Positions 7,622 to 17,956 of a stretch of 64,000 nucleotides of DNA are shown in pieces (position 1 is the stretch's first letter; each line of letters begins with the position of its first letter). The notes beneath the pieces were generated by a model. The model ran no database searches. It worked only from the letters and a program-made list of their open reading frames with translations, and had not been told where the DNA came from. The stretch is taken from positions 1 through 64,000 of the forward strand of contig NZ_SDWW01000012.1 in assembly GCF_004168625.1 (NCBI RefSeq), given 5' to 3'. The stretch comes from Pengzhenrongella frigida. GTDB lineage: Bacteria > Actinomycetota > Actinomycetes > Actinomycetales > Cellulomonadaceae. A program made the translations under genes and the position numbers.

Positions 7622-9439
7622 TCAGACGGTGGTGGTGACCGGACCGCCGTAGATCGCGTCGACCTGACCGGCGAAGTCACGCAGGACGGCGCTGCGCTTG
7701 ACCTTCATCGACGGGGTGAGGTAGCCGTTCGCCTCGGTGAAGTCGAGGTTCAGCACGGACAGCTTGCGGATGGACTCCGCCCGCGAGACGGCCGTGTTGG
7801 CCCGGATCGAGGCGCGGTCGAGGGCGGCGATCACGTCCGGGTGGGCGGCCGCCGTGGGCACGTCCATCGGCGGCAGGTTGTGGGCCGCCAGCCAGCCCGG
7901 CAGCATCTCGGCGTCGATGGTCACCAGGGCGGCGATGAAGGGCCGCTGGTCGCCGACGACGACGACCTGGCTCACCAGCGGGTGGCCCCGCAGGCGGTCC
8001 TCGAGCACGGCCGGCGCGACGTTCTTGCCGCCCGCGGTGACGATGATCTCCTTCTTGCGCCCGGTGATCCGGAGGTACCCGTCGTCGTCGAGCGTGCCGA
8101 GGTCGCCGGTGCGGAACCAGCCGTCGACGAGCGCCTCGGCCGTCGCCTCGGGGTTCTTGTGGTAGCGGGGGAAGACGTGGCTGCCGGACACCCAGATCTC
8201 GCCGTCGTCGGCGATCCGGAGAGAGGCGCCCGGGAACGGCGGGCCGACGGTGCCGATCTTGATCGCGTCGGTCCGGTTGACGGCGGTGGCCGAGGTGGTC
8301 TCGGTCAGGCCGTAGCCCTCGAGCACCTGCAGGCCGAGGCCGCGGTAGAAGTGACCCAGGCGTTCGCCGAGCGGCGCCCCGCCCGAGATGGCGTACTCGA
8401 CGTGGCCGCCGAGGGTCGTGCGCAGCTTGGAGTAGACCAGCCGGTCCGCCACCGCGTGCTGGGCGCGCAGGACGGTGGAGACGCCCTCAGCGGTCTCCGT
8501 CGCGCGCGAGTAGGTGATCGAGACCTTCGCTGCCCACCGGAACAGCCGTAGCTTGACGCCGGAGCCGGCCTTCTGCTCGGCGGAGTTGTAGACCTTCTCG
8601 AAGACCCGCGGCACGGCGAGCAGGAAGCTCGGCCGGAACGACTGCAGGTCGGGGAGCAGGTTCTTCGTGTCGGGCGTGTGCCCGAGCACGGTCCCGGACG
8701 CGATGCACATCACCTCGATGTAGCGCGCGAAGACGTGCGCCAGCGGCATGAACAGCAGGGTGCGGGAGTGCGGCTGCGCGCAGACCTCGCCGAGCCCCCC
8801 GACACCGTTCAGCGCCAGGCTCACGAAGTTGCCGTGGGTCAGCTCGACGCCCTTGGGGCGACCGGTGGTACCCGACGTGTAGATGATCGTGGCGAGGTCG
8901 TCCATGCCGGCCAGGGCGCTGCGGCGCTCGATCTCGGCGTCGGCCACCCCGGTGCCGGCGGCCACGAGGGTCGCCACGGCCTCGGCATCGATGATCAGCA
9001 CGTCGTCCAGCTGGGGGAGCCGGGTGCGGGCCTCGGCCACGAGGGCGGCGTGCGCGGGGGTCTCGACGATCGCGAGGCGGACGTCGGCGTCGGCCATGAT
9101 CCAGCGGACCTGATCCATCGAGCTCGTCTCGTACACCGGCACGCTGACGGCCCCGGCGGCCCAGATGGCGAAGTCGAGGATGGTCCACTCGTAGCGGGTG
9201 TGCGACATGAGGGCCACGCGCTCGCCGGGAGCGATGCCGTATGCCACGAGCCCCTTGGCGACCGCGGCGACCTCGGCGGCGAAGGCCCGCGCGGACACCG
9301 GGAGCCAGGCGCCGCCGAGGCCGGACTTCCGCTCGGCGAGGGTGCCGTGGGGTGCCCGGGCCACGCGTTGCGCGAGCACCGTAGGGATGCTCGTCGTGGC
9401 CGGGACGTCGACCAGGCTCGGTGAAACGGACTCGCGCAT
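7622..9439 (-). CDS. Long-chain acyl-CoA synthetase (AMP-binding)
   Basis: ATP-dependent fatty acid-CoA ligase of the FadD15-like class, 605 aa, adenylating fatty acids before thioesterification to CoA. The P-loop motif IIYTSGTTGRPKG lies near residue 190, the G-Y-G-L-T-E-T motif near 365, the W-x-x-T-G-D motif (DGWFRTGDLG) and the C-terminal G-R-K-K-E-I hinge with its lysine follow. ATG start. Convergent with chorismate mutase and divergent from the eRF1-like gene, so probably monocistronic. Exact chain-length preference cannot be read from sequence. Confidence 0.9.
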   Translation of the reverse strand: MRESVSPSLVDVPATTSIPTVLAQRVARAPHGTLAERKSGLGGAWLPVSARAFAAEVAAVAKGLVAYGIAPGERVALMSHTRYEWTILDFAIWAAGAVSVPVYETSSMDQVRWIMADADVRLAIVETPAHAALVAEARTRLPQLDDVLIIDAEAVATLVAAGTGVADAEIERRSALAGMDDLATIIYTSGTTGRPKGVELTHGNFVSLALNGVGGLGEVCAQPHSRTLLFMPLAHVFARYIEVMCIASGTVLGHTPDTKNLLPDLQSFRPSFLLAVPRVFEKVYNSAEQKAGSGVKLRLFRWAAKVSITYSRATETAEGVSTVLRAQHAVADRLVYSKLRTTLGGHVEYAISGGAPLGERLGHFYRGLGLQVLEGYGLTETTSATAVNRTDAIKIGTVGPPFPGASLRIADDGEIWVSGSHVFPRYHKNPEATAEALVDGWFRTGDLGTLDDDGYLRITGRKKEIIVTAGGKNVAPAVLEDRLRGHPLVSQVVVVGDQRPFIAALVTIDAEMLPGWLAAHNLPPMDVPTAAAHPDVIAALDRASIRANTAVSRAESIRKLSVLNLDFTEANGYLTPSMKVKRSAVLRDFAGQVDAIYGGPVTTTV

Positions 9440-9585
9440 GGCAATGGCTCCAGAGGAAGGGGGACTAGGAAGACCCTAACCGGTCCAGGGGTAGCGCCGA
9501 CCGGGCCTTTGGCGCGAGGGTGGGGAGGTCAGCCCCGGCTACGCCGAGCCGTGTGCCGGGATCCTCAGACCCGAAGGCGATGCCC

Positions 9586-10785
9586 ATGAAACTCCAGTGG
9601 CTGAAGCCCCTGCTCGGACGTACCGGCCCGTTCACCACCGTCTACCTCGACGCCACCCGCGCGGCCTCCGCCGGCGAGACCGAGGCCATGGACCGGTGGA
9701 GGGGGCTGCGACGCGACCTGGAGTCCGCCGGGGCGCCTGCGCGCATCCTGGACGGGCTCGGCGACCAGATCGCGCGCCCGACCTGGGTGGCAGGGCCGCA
9801 CGGGCGGGTGCTGATCGCTGACGTCGACGGCGTGTGCGTGGATCGCGTGCTCGCCGAACCGCCGGCCCGGTCGGTGGCGGTGTACGGCGACGTGCCGGCG
9901 CTGCTCCCGGCCGTCCGTGCCGCGGACCAGGCCGTCGAGTACCTGCTGGTCGAGGTCGACCGGCAGGGTGCCGACCTGTCCTGGCCCGGTCCGTCCGGAC
10001 AGGCGGCGGGCGGGGGCCACGAGGCGGTCGAGGGTGGCCACGACGTCGTGCACAAGATGCGCGAGGGCGGGATGTCCCACCGGCGCATGCAGACCCGGGC
10101 CGAGGACTCCTGGGAGCGCAATGCCGAGGCCGTCGCCGCCGAGATCGACCGGGTGGTCGCGGCACGCGAGCCCGAGGTCGTCCTGGTCACCGGTGACGTG
10201 CGGGCGATCTCGCTGGTGCGGGACGCCGTCGGGCAGCGGGCGGCGGAGCTGCTGGTGGAGGTCCCCGGCGGGTCCCGGGCGCAGGGGGTCAAGGCGGACG
10301 TCTTCGCCCACAAGATGCATGAGTCGCTCGAGCAGTTCCGGATCCGGCGCCGCGAGCAGGTGCTGAGCGTCTTCCGGCAGGAGCAGGGGCGTGACGAGGG
10401 CGCCGTCACCGAGCTCGGCGATGTCGTGGAGGTCCTGCGTCGGGGACAGGTGCGCGACCTCGTGCTGGCCGAGCCGGTGCCGGGGCAGGAGTCGTCGCTC
10501 GCGAACCGCACGGTCTGGGTCGGCCCGGAGCCGCTCCAGATCGGCCTCGACCGAGCAGCCCTCGAGGCCATCGGGGTGACCGACGACGCGCGCGAGCTGC
10601 CCGCCGAGATCGCTCTGGTGCGGGCCGCGCTCGGTCAGGACGCCGGGGTGACGTTCGCCGGCGACGGGCTGGTCGAGCTCATCGACGGCGTCGGGGCCGT
10701 GCTGCGGTGGTCCGACCCGGGCACCCCGAGCGAGCGGCTGGTGAGCCAGTCGGGTGACCAAGCCCGGCTCCGCGAGGTCGGCTGA
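9586..10785 (+). CDS. Rv2629/Vms1-like bacterial eRF1-family (baeRF) protein
   Basis: 399-aa protein resembling mycobacterial Rv2629 and the baeRF/Vms1-type peptidyl-tRNA hydrolase families, which share the eRF1 fold; a role in rescuing stalled ribosomes or in dormancy is suggested for relatives. Recognisable parts are the N-terminal L-G-R-T-G-P-F-T-T-V-Y-L-D strand, a Gly/His-rich middle linker (residues ~140-165), the conserved D-S-W-E-R-N-A segment, and a C-terminal eRF1-3-like lobe with D-G-L-V-E-L-I-D-G-V-G-A-V-L-R. Two nearby ATGs (9580, 9586); GAAGG spacing favours 9586. The stop lies inside a 14-bp terminator stem shared with convergent valS. Confidence 0.75.
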   Translation: MKLQWLKPLLGRTGPFTTVYLDATRAASAGETEAMDRWRGLRRDLESAGAPARILDGLGDQIARPTWVAGPHGRVLIADVDGVCVDRVLAEPPARSVAVYGDVPALLPAVRAADQAVEYLLVEVDRQGADLSWPGPSGQAAGGGHEAVEGGHDVVHKMREGGMSHRRMQTRAEDSWERNAEAVAAEIDRVVAAREPEVVLVTGDVRAISLVRDAVGQRAAELLVEVPGGSRAQGVKADVFAHKMHESLEQFRIRRREQVLSVFRQEQGRDEGAVTELGDVVEVLRRGQVRDLVLAEPVPGQESSLANRTVWVGPEPLQIGLDRAALEAIGVTDDARELPAEIALVRAALGQDAGVTFAGDGLVELIDGVGAVLRWSDPGTPSERLVSQSGDQARLREVG

Positions 10786-10797
10786 CCTCGCGGAGCC
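10766..10797. terminator. Bidirectional terminator between eRF1-like gene and valS
   Basis: GGCTCCGCGAGGTC-ggct-GACCTCGCGGAGCC is a perfect 14-bp stem with a tetraloop. The TGA stop of the eRF1-like gene falls at the loop/stem border. It lies 16 nt from the valS stop and can serve both convergent genes. Confidence 0.85.
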
Positions 10798-10812
10798 CGC
10801 GTCGTTCTGGGC

Positions 10813-13530
10813 CTACTCCTGCGACTTCGGGGGCTTCGGCGGGGTCGGCAGCAGCTCGGCCACGCGGACCTCGACGCCCTCGCCGCCGTCGGGCCCCGGC
10901 ACCAGCACGAGGTCGCCGACCACGCGGCCCGCGGCCCGGAGGTCACCGGCGACGGTCTCGAGGGCGGTGGCGCTGCCGTTCGGGACGACGAGCTCGGCGC
11001 GGGCGATCTCGGTGCGCATCGACACCTTCGCCTCCGACTTCACCTTGCGCAGCGCGGCGAGCGCGGCGCCGGCCGACCCCAGCAGGGCCGGGTCGGCGCC
11101 GTCGGCCACCGCGCGCAGCGGCGCGGCCACGGGCCACGGGGCCCGGTGCACGGACCCGGTCTGCCACCACGACCAGACCTCTTCGGTCGCGAACGGCAGG
11201 ACGGGGGCGAACAGGCGCAGCAAGGTGTCCAGCGCCAGGCCGAGGGCGGCGCGGGCCGACGCGGTGGCCGCGGAGATCTCGATCGCCCCGCCGCCGTAGG
11301 CGCGGTCCTTGACGAGCTCGAGGTAGTCGTCGCAGAACGCCCAGAAGAACGTCTCGGTGACCTCGAGCGCCCGGGTGTGGTCGTAGGCGGTCAGGGCGGC
11401 GGTGGCGCGGTCGGTGACGTCGGCGAGGCCCGCGAGCATCGCGCGGTCGAGCGGGTCGGTGACGAGCGCCGGGTCGATCGCGAGCCCGCGGTCACCGCCG
11501 AAGGTCAGCGCGAACTTGCTCGCGTTGAGCACCTTGATCGCGAGCCGGCGGCCGATCTTCATCTGCCCGATCTCGAAGGCCGCGTCGGTCCCGAGGCGGG
11601 CCGAGGCGGCCCAGTAGCGCACGGCGTCCGACCCGTGCTCCTCGAGCAGGCCGCGCGGGGTGACCACGTTGCCCTTCGACTTCGACATCTTCTTGCGGTC
11701 GGGGTCGAGGATCCAGCCGCTGATCGCGGCGTTCGCCCAGGGGAGCGAGCCGTGCTCGAGGTGCGAGCGCACGACGGTCGAGAACAGCCATGTGCGGATG
11801 ATGTCCTGGCCCTGCGGGCGCAGGTCCATCGGGAACACGCGCGCGAACAGGTCGGGGTCGGTGCGCCAGCCACCGGCGATCTGCGGCGTGAGCGAGCTCG
11901 TCGCCCAGGTGTCCATGACGTCCGGGTCGCTCACGAAGCCGCCGGGCACGCCGCGCTGGTCGGCTGAGTACCCGGCCGGCAGGTCGCTCGACGGGTCGAT
12001 CGGCAGCTGGTCCTCGCGCGGCACGATCGGCGCGTCGTAGAGCACCTCGCCGTCGGTGTCGAGCGCGTACCAGACCGGGATGGGCACGCCGAAGAACCGC
12101 TGCCGGGAGACCAGCCAGTCGCCGTTGAGGCCGCCGACCCAGTTCTCGTAGCGCACGCGCATGAAGTCGGGGTGGAACGCCAGCTCGGTGCCGCGGGCGA
12201 GCATCTGCTCGCGCAGCGCCTCGTCCCGACCACCGTTGCCGATGTACCACTGGCGGGAGGTGACGATCTCGAGCGGCTTGTCGCCCTTCTCGAAGAAGTT
12301 CGCCTTGCGCTGGGTCGGCACCGGCTCACCGTCGAGGTCGCCGCTCGCGCGCAGCGCGTCGACCACGGCCGTCCGGGCGGAGAACGTCGTCTTGCCACCA
12401 ATCTCGGCCCACAGCGCGACCGCGCCGGGGTCGGCGCCCGCCTCGACGGTCAGCCAGGCGGGCGTCTCGCGCAGCAGGCGGCCGTCGCGGCTGATCACCG
12501 AGCGCGCGGGCAGCTGCAGCTCACGCCACCACACCACGTCGGTCAGGTCGCCGAAGGTGCAGCACATCGCGATGCCCGACCCCTTGTCGGGCTCGGCGCC
12601 GCGGTGCGCGAGCACCGGGATCTCGACGCCGAACAGCGGCGAGCGGACCGTGGTGCCGAACAGGTGCTGGTAGCGCTCGTCGTCCGGGTGGGCGATGAGC
12701 GCGACCGCGGCGGGCAGCAGCTCGGGCCGGGTGGTCTCGATGTACAGCGGCGCGGCGGGTGCGCCGGACGCGTCGGGGGCCGGGTGGAACGCGACCCGGT
12801 GGAACGCGCCCGGGTAGTCGCGTGCCTCGAGCTCCGCCTGCGCGACGGCGGTCTGGAAGGTTACGTCCCACATGCCGGGGGCCTCGGCCTGGTAGGCCTC
12901 GCCGCGGGCGAGGTTGCGCAGGAAGGCCTGCTGCGCGACGGCGCGGGACTCGCCCGAGATCGTCTGGTAGTGGTGCTCCCAGTCGACCGACAGGCCGAGG
13001 TAGCGCCACAGGGACTCGAACTCGCGCTCGTCCGAGACGGTGAGCTGCTCGCACAGGTCGATGAAGTTGCGGCGCGAGATCGGCACCTGGTCGGCGGCCC
13101 GGGTGCTCTTGCCCTCGCCGCCCACCTGGGGCGGGGTGAAGTCGGCGTCGAACGGCAGGGACGGGTCGCAGCGCACCCCGAAGTAGTTCTGCACGCGGCG
13201 CTCGGTCGGCAGGCCGTTGTCGTCCCAGCCCATCGGGTAGAAGACCTCGCGGCCGCTCATCCGCCGGAACCGGGCCACGATGTCGGTGTGCGTGTAGGAG
13301 AAGACGTGCCCCACGTGCAGCGAGCCGGAGACGGTCGGCGGCGGGGTGTCGATCGAGTAGACCTGCTCGCGCGTGGCCGTCCGGTCGAACGCGTAGGTCC
13401 GCTGCGCGTCCCAGCTCGCCGCCCAGCGGTCCTCGAGCCCGGCGAGGGACACCTTGTCCGGTACCTGCGGACCGGCGGCTCGCGGGGCTGGGGTGGCGGA
13501 CGTGGGCTCGATCGGCTGGGTGTTGCTCAT
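10813..13530 (-). CDS. valS: Valyl-tRNA synthetase
   Basis: Class I aminoacyl-tRNA synthetase charging tRNA-Val, 905 aa, within the usual range. The HIGH-type motif appears as HVGH at 72-75 and KMSKS (KKMSKSKGN) near residue 610; between them sits the CP1 editing domain that hydrolyses Thr-tRNA-Val, and the anticodon-binding domain follows. The C-terminus is Pro/Lys-rich (LLPTPPKPPKSQE). ATG start with AGGAT upstream. An extension of about 25 residues precedes the conserved core. Divergent from the F420-dependent oxidoreductase gene; the 104-bp gap carries both promoters. No T-box was seen here, unlike at ileS. Confidence 0.95.
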   Translation of the reverse strand: MSNTQPIEPTSATPAPRAAGPQVPDKVSLAGLEDRWAASWDAQRTYAFDRTATREQVYSIDTPPPTVSGSLHVGHVFSYTHTDIVARFRRMSGREVFYPMGWDDNGLPTERRVQNYFGVRCDPSLPFDADFTPPQVGGEGKSTRAADQVPISRRNFIDLCEQLTVSDEREFESLWRYLGLSVDWEHHYQTISGESRAVAQQAFLRNLARGEAYQAEAPGMWDVTFQTAVAQAELEARDYPGAFHRVAFHPAPDASGAPAAPLYIETTRPELLPAAVALIAHPDDERYQHLFGTTVRSPLFGVEIPVLAHRGAEPDKGSGIAMCCTFGDLTDVVWWRELQLPARSVISRDGRLLRETPAWLTVEAGADPGAVALWAEIGGKTTFSARTAVVDALRASGDLDGEPVPTQRKANFFEKGDKPLEIVTSRQWYIGNGGRDEALREQMLARGTELAFHPDFMRVRYENWVGGLNGDWLVSRQRFFGVPIPVWYALDTDGEVLYDAPIVPREDQLPIDPSSDLPAGYSADQRGVPGGFVSDPDVMDTWATSSLTPQIAGGWRTDPDLFARVFPMDLRPQGQDIIRTWLFSTVVRSHLEHGSLPWANAAISGWILDPDRKKMSKSKGNVVTPRGLLEEHGSDAVRYWAASARLGTDAAFEIGQMKIGRRLAIKVLNASKFALTFGGDRGLAIDPALVTDPLDRAMLAGLADVTDRATAALTAYDHTRALEVTETFFWAFCDDYLELVKDRAYGGGAIEISAATASARAALGLALDTLLRLFAPVLPFATEEVWSWWQTGSVHRAPWPVAAPLRAVADGADPALLGSAGAALAALRKVKSEAKVSMRTEIARAELVVPNGSATALETVAGDLRAAGRVVGDLVLVPGPDGGEGVEVRVAELLPTPPKPPKSQE

Positions 13531-13634
13531 GGTCAGACATCCTCCCAGACCCGCCGTGCGGTCACGGCTACCTCCCGCGCCACCCCAGATACGCTCGGCC
13601 CGGACAGTTCATCGCACATGAGGGAGACACTCCG

Positions 13635-14639
13635 GTGGCGCAGGGTCTGACGGTCGGCTACGCAGCGATGCTCGAGCAGTTCCACCCGACGGAAGCGATC
13701 GAGCTGTCCGCCTTCGCCGAGGCGAACGGCTTCTCGGGAGTGATGGCGGCCGACCACTTCCAGCCCTGGGTCCCGGCCCAGGGGCAGTCCGCGTTCGTGT
13801 GGAACGTGCTCGCCGCGCTGGGGGAGCGGACCCGCGGGGACATCGGACCGGGCGTGACCGCCCCGACGTTCCGGTGGCACCCGGCGATGGTGGCCCAGGC
13901 GTCCGCGACGCTCGCGGCGATGTACCCGGGCCGGCACTGGCTCGGTCTGGGCTCCGGCGAGGCGCTCAACGAGCACGTCGTGGCCGGGTACTGGCCCGAG
14001 GCCCCCGAGCGCATCAATCGCATGTTCGAGGCCATCGAGATCATCAAGAAGCTGTTCACGGGCTCGCTCGCCGGCAAGGACGTCAAGCACTCGGGCCCGT
14101 TCTACAAGCTCGAGTCGACCCGGTTGTGGACCATGCCTGAGGTCGCCCCCGAGATCCTGGTCGCCACGGCGGGACCGGTCACCGCCAAGCGGGCGGGCCG
14201 GATGGCGGACGGGCTGATCACGGTCGGTGCACCGCTGGAGAAGATCGCCGGGCTGTTCGGCAAGTTCGACGACGGCGCGCGCGAGGCGGGCAAGGACCCC
14301 TCGACCATGCCGCGGGTGCTCCAGCTGCACCTGTCGTGGGCCGAGACGGACGAGGTGGCGCTCGCGAACGCCATGACCGAGTGGCCGAACGGCGGGATGA
14401 AGTTCCCCAAGGCCGACATCCGCTCGCCGTTCGACTTCGAGCAGATGGCCAAGCTGGTCCGCCCCGAGGACTTCGCCGGACGCATGATCATCTCGGCCGA
14501 CCCCGACCGGCACCGTGCCGAGATCCAGAAGTACGTCGACCTCGGCTTCGACCGGATCTACCTGCACAACGTCGGGCGCAACCAGCGCGAGTGGATCGAG
14601 ACCTTCGGCCGGGACGTGCTCCCCGCCCTGGTCCGGTGA
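13635..14639 (+). CDS. F420-dependent oxidoreductase, G6PDH (Fgd) family
   Basis: Luciferase-like (LLM) TIM-barrel enzyme, 334 aa, related to F420-dependent glucose-6-phosphate dehydrogenase. The catalytic region matches Fgd: S/A-D-H-F-Q-P-W with the active-site His and Trp (residues ~39-45) and G-S-G-E-A-L-N-E with the Glu (residues ~108-115). GTG start, GAGGGAG upstream. Its stop overlaps the cofE start (GTGA), placing it in one operon with F420 side-chain genes. It could generate F420H2 from glucose 6-phosphate, but family members act on other substrates, so the exact substrate is uncertain. Confidence 0.85.
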   Translation: MAQGLTVGYAAMLEQFHPTEAIELSAFAEANGFSGVMAADHFQPWVPAQGQSAFVWNVLAALGERTRGDIGPGVTAPTFRWHPAMVAQASATLAAMYPGRHWLGLGSGEALNEHVVAGYWPEAPERINRMFEAIEIIKKLFTGSLAGKDVKHSGPFYKLESTRLWTMPEVAPEILVATAGPVTAKRAGRMADGLITVGAPLEKIAGLFGKFDDGAREAGKDPSTMPRVLQLHLSWAETDEVALANAMTEWPNGGMKFPKADIRSPFDFEQMAKLVRPEDFAGRMIISADPDRHRAEIQKYVDLGFDRIYLHNVGRNQREWIETFGRDVLPALVR

Positions 14640-15424
14640 CCGCGGCGATGACCGGTCAGGGGCTCGGGCCGCTCACCGTCTGGGCCCCGGACGGGCTGCC
14701 GGAGGTCGGCGGCGGCGACGACCTCGTCGCGCTGCTCGCCGAGGTGCTGGGCGACGTGCGCGACGGCGACGTCGTGGTCATCACCTCGAAGATCGTGTCC
14801 AAGGCCGAGGGGCGAGTGGTGGCCGCGCGCGACCGCGAGCAGGCGATCACCGACGAGACCGTCCGCGTCGTGGCCACCCGCGAGCACCCGGGCGGCGTGA
14901 CCCGGATCGTGGAGAACCGGCTCGGGCTGGTGATGGCAGCCGCGGGCGTCGATGCGAGCAACACCCCCGAGGGCACCATCCTGCTGCTCCCGCTCGACCC
15001 CGACGCGACCGCGCGGGCCGTGCGGGCCGGGCTGCGGGACCGGCTCGGCGTCACGGTCGGGGTGCTGATCACGGACACGGCGGGACGGCCGTGGCGACAG
15101 GGCGTCACCGACCTGGCCATCGGGGCCGCCGGCCTCACCGTGCTCGACGACCTGCGCGGCGGCCACGACAGCCACGGGCGGGTGCTCACCGCCACCCTGA
15201 CGGCGGTCGGCGACGAGATCGCCGCGGCGGCCGAGCTCGTCAAGGGCAAGTCCGCCGGGCGCCCGGTGGCGGTCGTGCGGGGCCTCGCGCACCTGCTGAC
15301 CGACGGCGACGGTCCCGGTGCGCGCTCGCTCGTGCGGCTGGGCGAGCAGGACATGTTCGCCCAGGGCACCGCCGAGGCGTACGCCCGAGGGTGGAAGGAC
15401 GCCGCCAGCGGCGAGCGTCCCTGA
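14636..15424 (+). CDS. cofE: Coenzyme F420-0:L-glutamate ligase (CofE), stand-alone
   Basis: GTP-dependent ligase that adds the L-glutamate tail to F420-0. The CofE core is clear: [17 protein letters not shown] near residue 38-54, [17 protein letters not shown] and the [11 protein letters not shown] segment. Length 262 aa. Mycobacterial FbiB carries an extra nitroreductase-like C-terminal domain of about 200 residues; it is absent here, as in archaeal CofE. Start GTG 14636 overlaps the previous stop; ATG 14648 is an alternative. cofC follows 9 nt later. Confidence 0.92.
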   Translation: MTAAMTGQGLGPLTVWAPDGLPEVGGGDDLVALLAEVLGDVRDGDVVVITSKIVSKAEGRVVAARDREQAITDETVRVVATREHPGGVTRIVENRLGLVMAAAGVDASNTPEGTILLLPLDPDATARAVRAGLRDRLGVTVGVLITDTAGRPWRQGVTDLAIGAAGLTVLDDLRGGHDSHGRVLTATLTAVGDEIAAAAELVKGKSAGRPVAVVRGLAHLLTDGDGPGARSLVRLGEQDMFAQGTAEAYARGWKDAASGERP

Positions 15425-15433
15425 GGTGGACGC

Positions 15434-16123
15434 GTGACCGAGCTGCGCTGGACGCTCGTCGTCCCGATCAAGGCCGCGAGCGAGGGCAAGACGCGGCTGG
15501 CGGACTGGCTCGAGCCCGGCCCGCGGGCGGCCCTCGCCCGCGCGATGGTGGGGGACACCCTCGCCGCGGGCGCCGCGGTCCACGTGGTCGACCGGATCAT
15601 CGTGGTCACCGCCGACCGGCGGACCGCGGACGCCGCGCGCCGCGCCGTGCGTGGGGCGAGCGCCCCGGTGGTGCTCGACGTCGTCGGCGAGCCGGATCCG
15701 GCGGGGCTGAACCCCGCCGTGCGGGCCGGCCTCGACCGGGCCCGCCTGGTCGCACCGGCGCACGGGGTCGCGGTGCTGCTGGGCGACCTGCCGGCCCTGC
15801 GCGCTGCCGATCTCGAGGCGGCGCTCGTGCAGGCCGCGTCGCACCCGCTCGCGCTCGTGGCCGACGCCGCCGGCACGGGCACCACGCTGCTGACGGCGCT
15901 GCCGGGGCAACCGGTGGACCCGGCGTTCGGGCCGGGTTCGGCCGGCGCCCATGAAGCCCGGGGGCACGTGCGTCTGGTCGTCCCGCCGGGGTCGGGCCTC
16001 GCGAACGACGTCGACGTCCGGGCGGACCTCGAGGTCGCCCTCACCCTCGGCGTCGGCACCCGCACGCGTCGGGCGCTGCACGGCACCAGCGGGCCACCGG
16101 CCCGCGACGAACCACTGCCGTAG
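15434..16123 (+). CDS. cofC: Phosphoenolpyruvate/2-phospholactate guanylyltransferase (CofC/FbiD)
   Basis: Nucleotidyltransferase making the activated GMP-linked three-carbon unit that CofD attaches to FO. The Rossmann-type NTP-transferase start V-V-P-I-K-x-x-x-x-G-K-T-R-L (residues 9-22), the G-D-L-P-A-L metal/nucleotide motif (~116-121) and the late F-G-P-G-S-A-x-x-H motif (~165-173) are visible. 229 aa, GTG start after GAGGTGG. Third gene of the Fgd-like/cofE/cofC operon. Actinobacterial FbiD prefers PEP (giving dehydro-F420-0); the substrate here is inferred. Convergent with the cofD operon, with 10 bp between the stops. Confidence 0.9.
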   Translation: MTELRWTLVVPIKAASEGKTRLADWLEPGPRAALARAMVGDTLAAGAAVHVVDRIIVVTADRRTADAARRAVRGASAPVVLDVVGEPDPAGLNPAVRAGLDRARLVAPAHGVAVLLGDLPALRAADLEAALVQAASHPLALVADAAGTGTTLLTALPGQPVDPAFGPGSAGAHEARGHVRLVVPPGSGLANDVDVRADLEVALTLGVGTRTRRALHGTSGPPARDEPLP

Positions 16124-16133
16124 CGCTCTGCAG

Positions 16134-17116
16134 TCAGCCGAGCACGAGCGCGAGGGCCGCGGCCGCGATCCGGGCGGTGGCCGGCACGTCCGTCATCAGC
16201 GTCGGCGCCACCCCGACGCGCCAGCCGTCCGCCGCGAGCTCGGCGGCGGCACCGGCGTCGACGGTGTCGACCAGCCAGGCGTCGAGCACCCCGCCCTCGG
16301 CGCGTCGGCCGTAGTGGCGGGCGACCGCGGCGGCCGACGTCTCGACGCCGATCGCCCGCAGGCACTGGTCCGCCATCCCGCGCACCGCGGCCCCGCCCAC
16401 GATCGGGGAGATGCCCACCACCGGCGCCGTCGTCGCCTCGAGCGCGGCGCGGACGCCGGGCACGGCGAGGATCGTGCCGACGGACACGACCGGGTTCGAC
16501 GGCGGCAGGATCACGACGTCGGCGTCGAGCACCGCGGCCAGGACGCCGGGTCCGGCGCTCGCCGTGTCGAGGCCGACCTGGACGAACCGGCGTGCGGCCG
16601 GCGCCGCGCGATGGCGCACCCACCACTCCTCGAAGTGCATCAGCTGCTCGCCCCCGTCCGGTCCGTCGACCACGACGTGCGTCTCGACCTCCTGGTCGGA
16701 CATCGGCAGCAGGTGGGCACCGGGCTGCCAGCGGCGGCACAGCCGCTCGGTGACCTGCGAGAGCGGCAGCCCCTCGCGCAGCAGCTGGGTGCGGGCCAGG
16801 TGCGTGGCGAGGTCGAGGTCGCCGAGGGTGAACCAGTCACCGCCGACGTCGTAGCCCGCCAGGTCCGCGGCCATGTGCGAGCTCTCACCCCGGCGGCCCC
16901 AGCCCTGCTCCTCGTGCACGACGCCGCCCAGGGTGTACATCAGCGTGTCGAGGTCCGGGCACACCCGCACGCCGTGCAGCCATAGGTCGTCCCCGGTGTT
17001 GGCGATGACCGTCACCTCGGACGGGCGGCCGCGGCCGACGTCCGGCATGCGCAGGTGGGCGAGCAGGCCCCGGGTGAAGCGCGCCCCGCCGACGCCGCCC
17101 GAGAGCACAGTGACCT

Positions 17117-17120
<4 letters not shown>
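16134..17120 (-). CDS. cofD: 2-phospho-L-lactate transferase (CofD/FbiA)
   Basis: Transfers the phospholactate/PEP unit from the GDP-activated donor to FO, giving (dehydro-)F420-0. 328 aa beginning M-K-V-T-V-L-S-G-G-V-G-G-A-R-F with the N-terminal nucleotide-binding glycines, then V-I-A-N-T-G-D-D (residues ~38-45), P-D-L-D-T-L-M-Y-T-L-G and I-L-P-P-S-N-P-V-V-S-V-G-T-I. ATG at 17118-17120 overlaps the TGA of the upstream ABC ATPase gene by 4 bp, so it is the last gene of the binding protein-permease-ATPase-cofD operon. The frame is open upstream but the overlap fixes the start. Confidence 0.92.
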
Positions 17121-17946
<826 letters not shown>

Positions 17947-17956
<10 letters not shown>

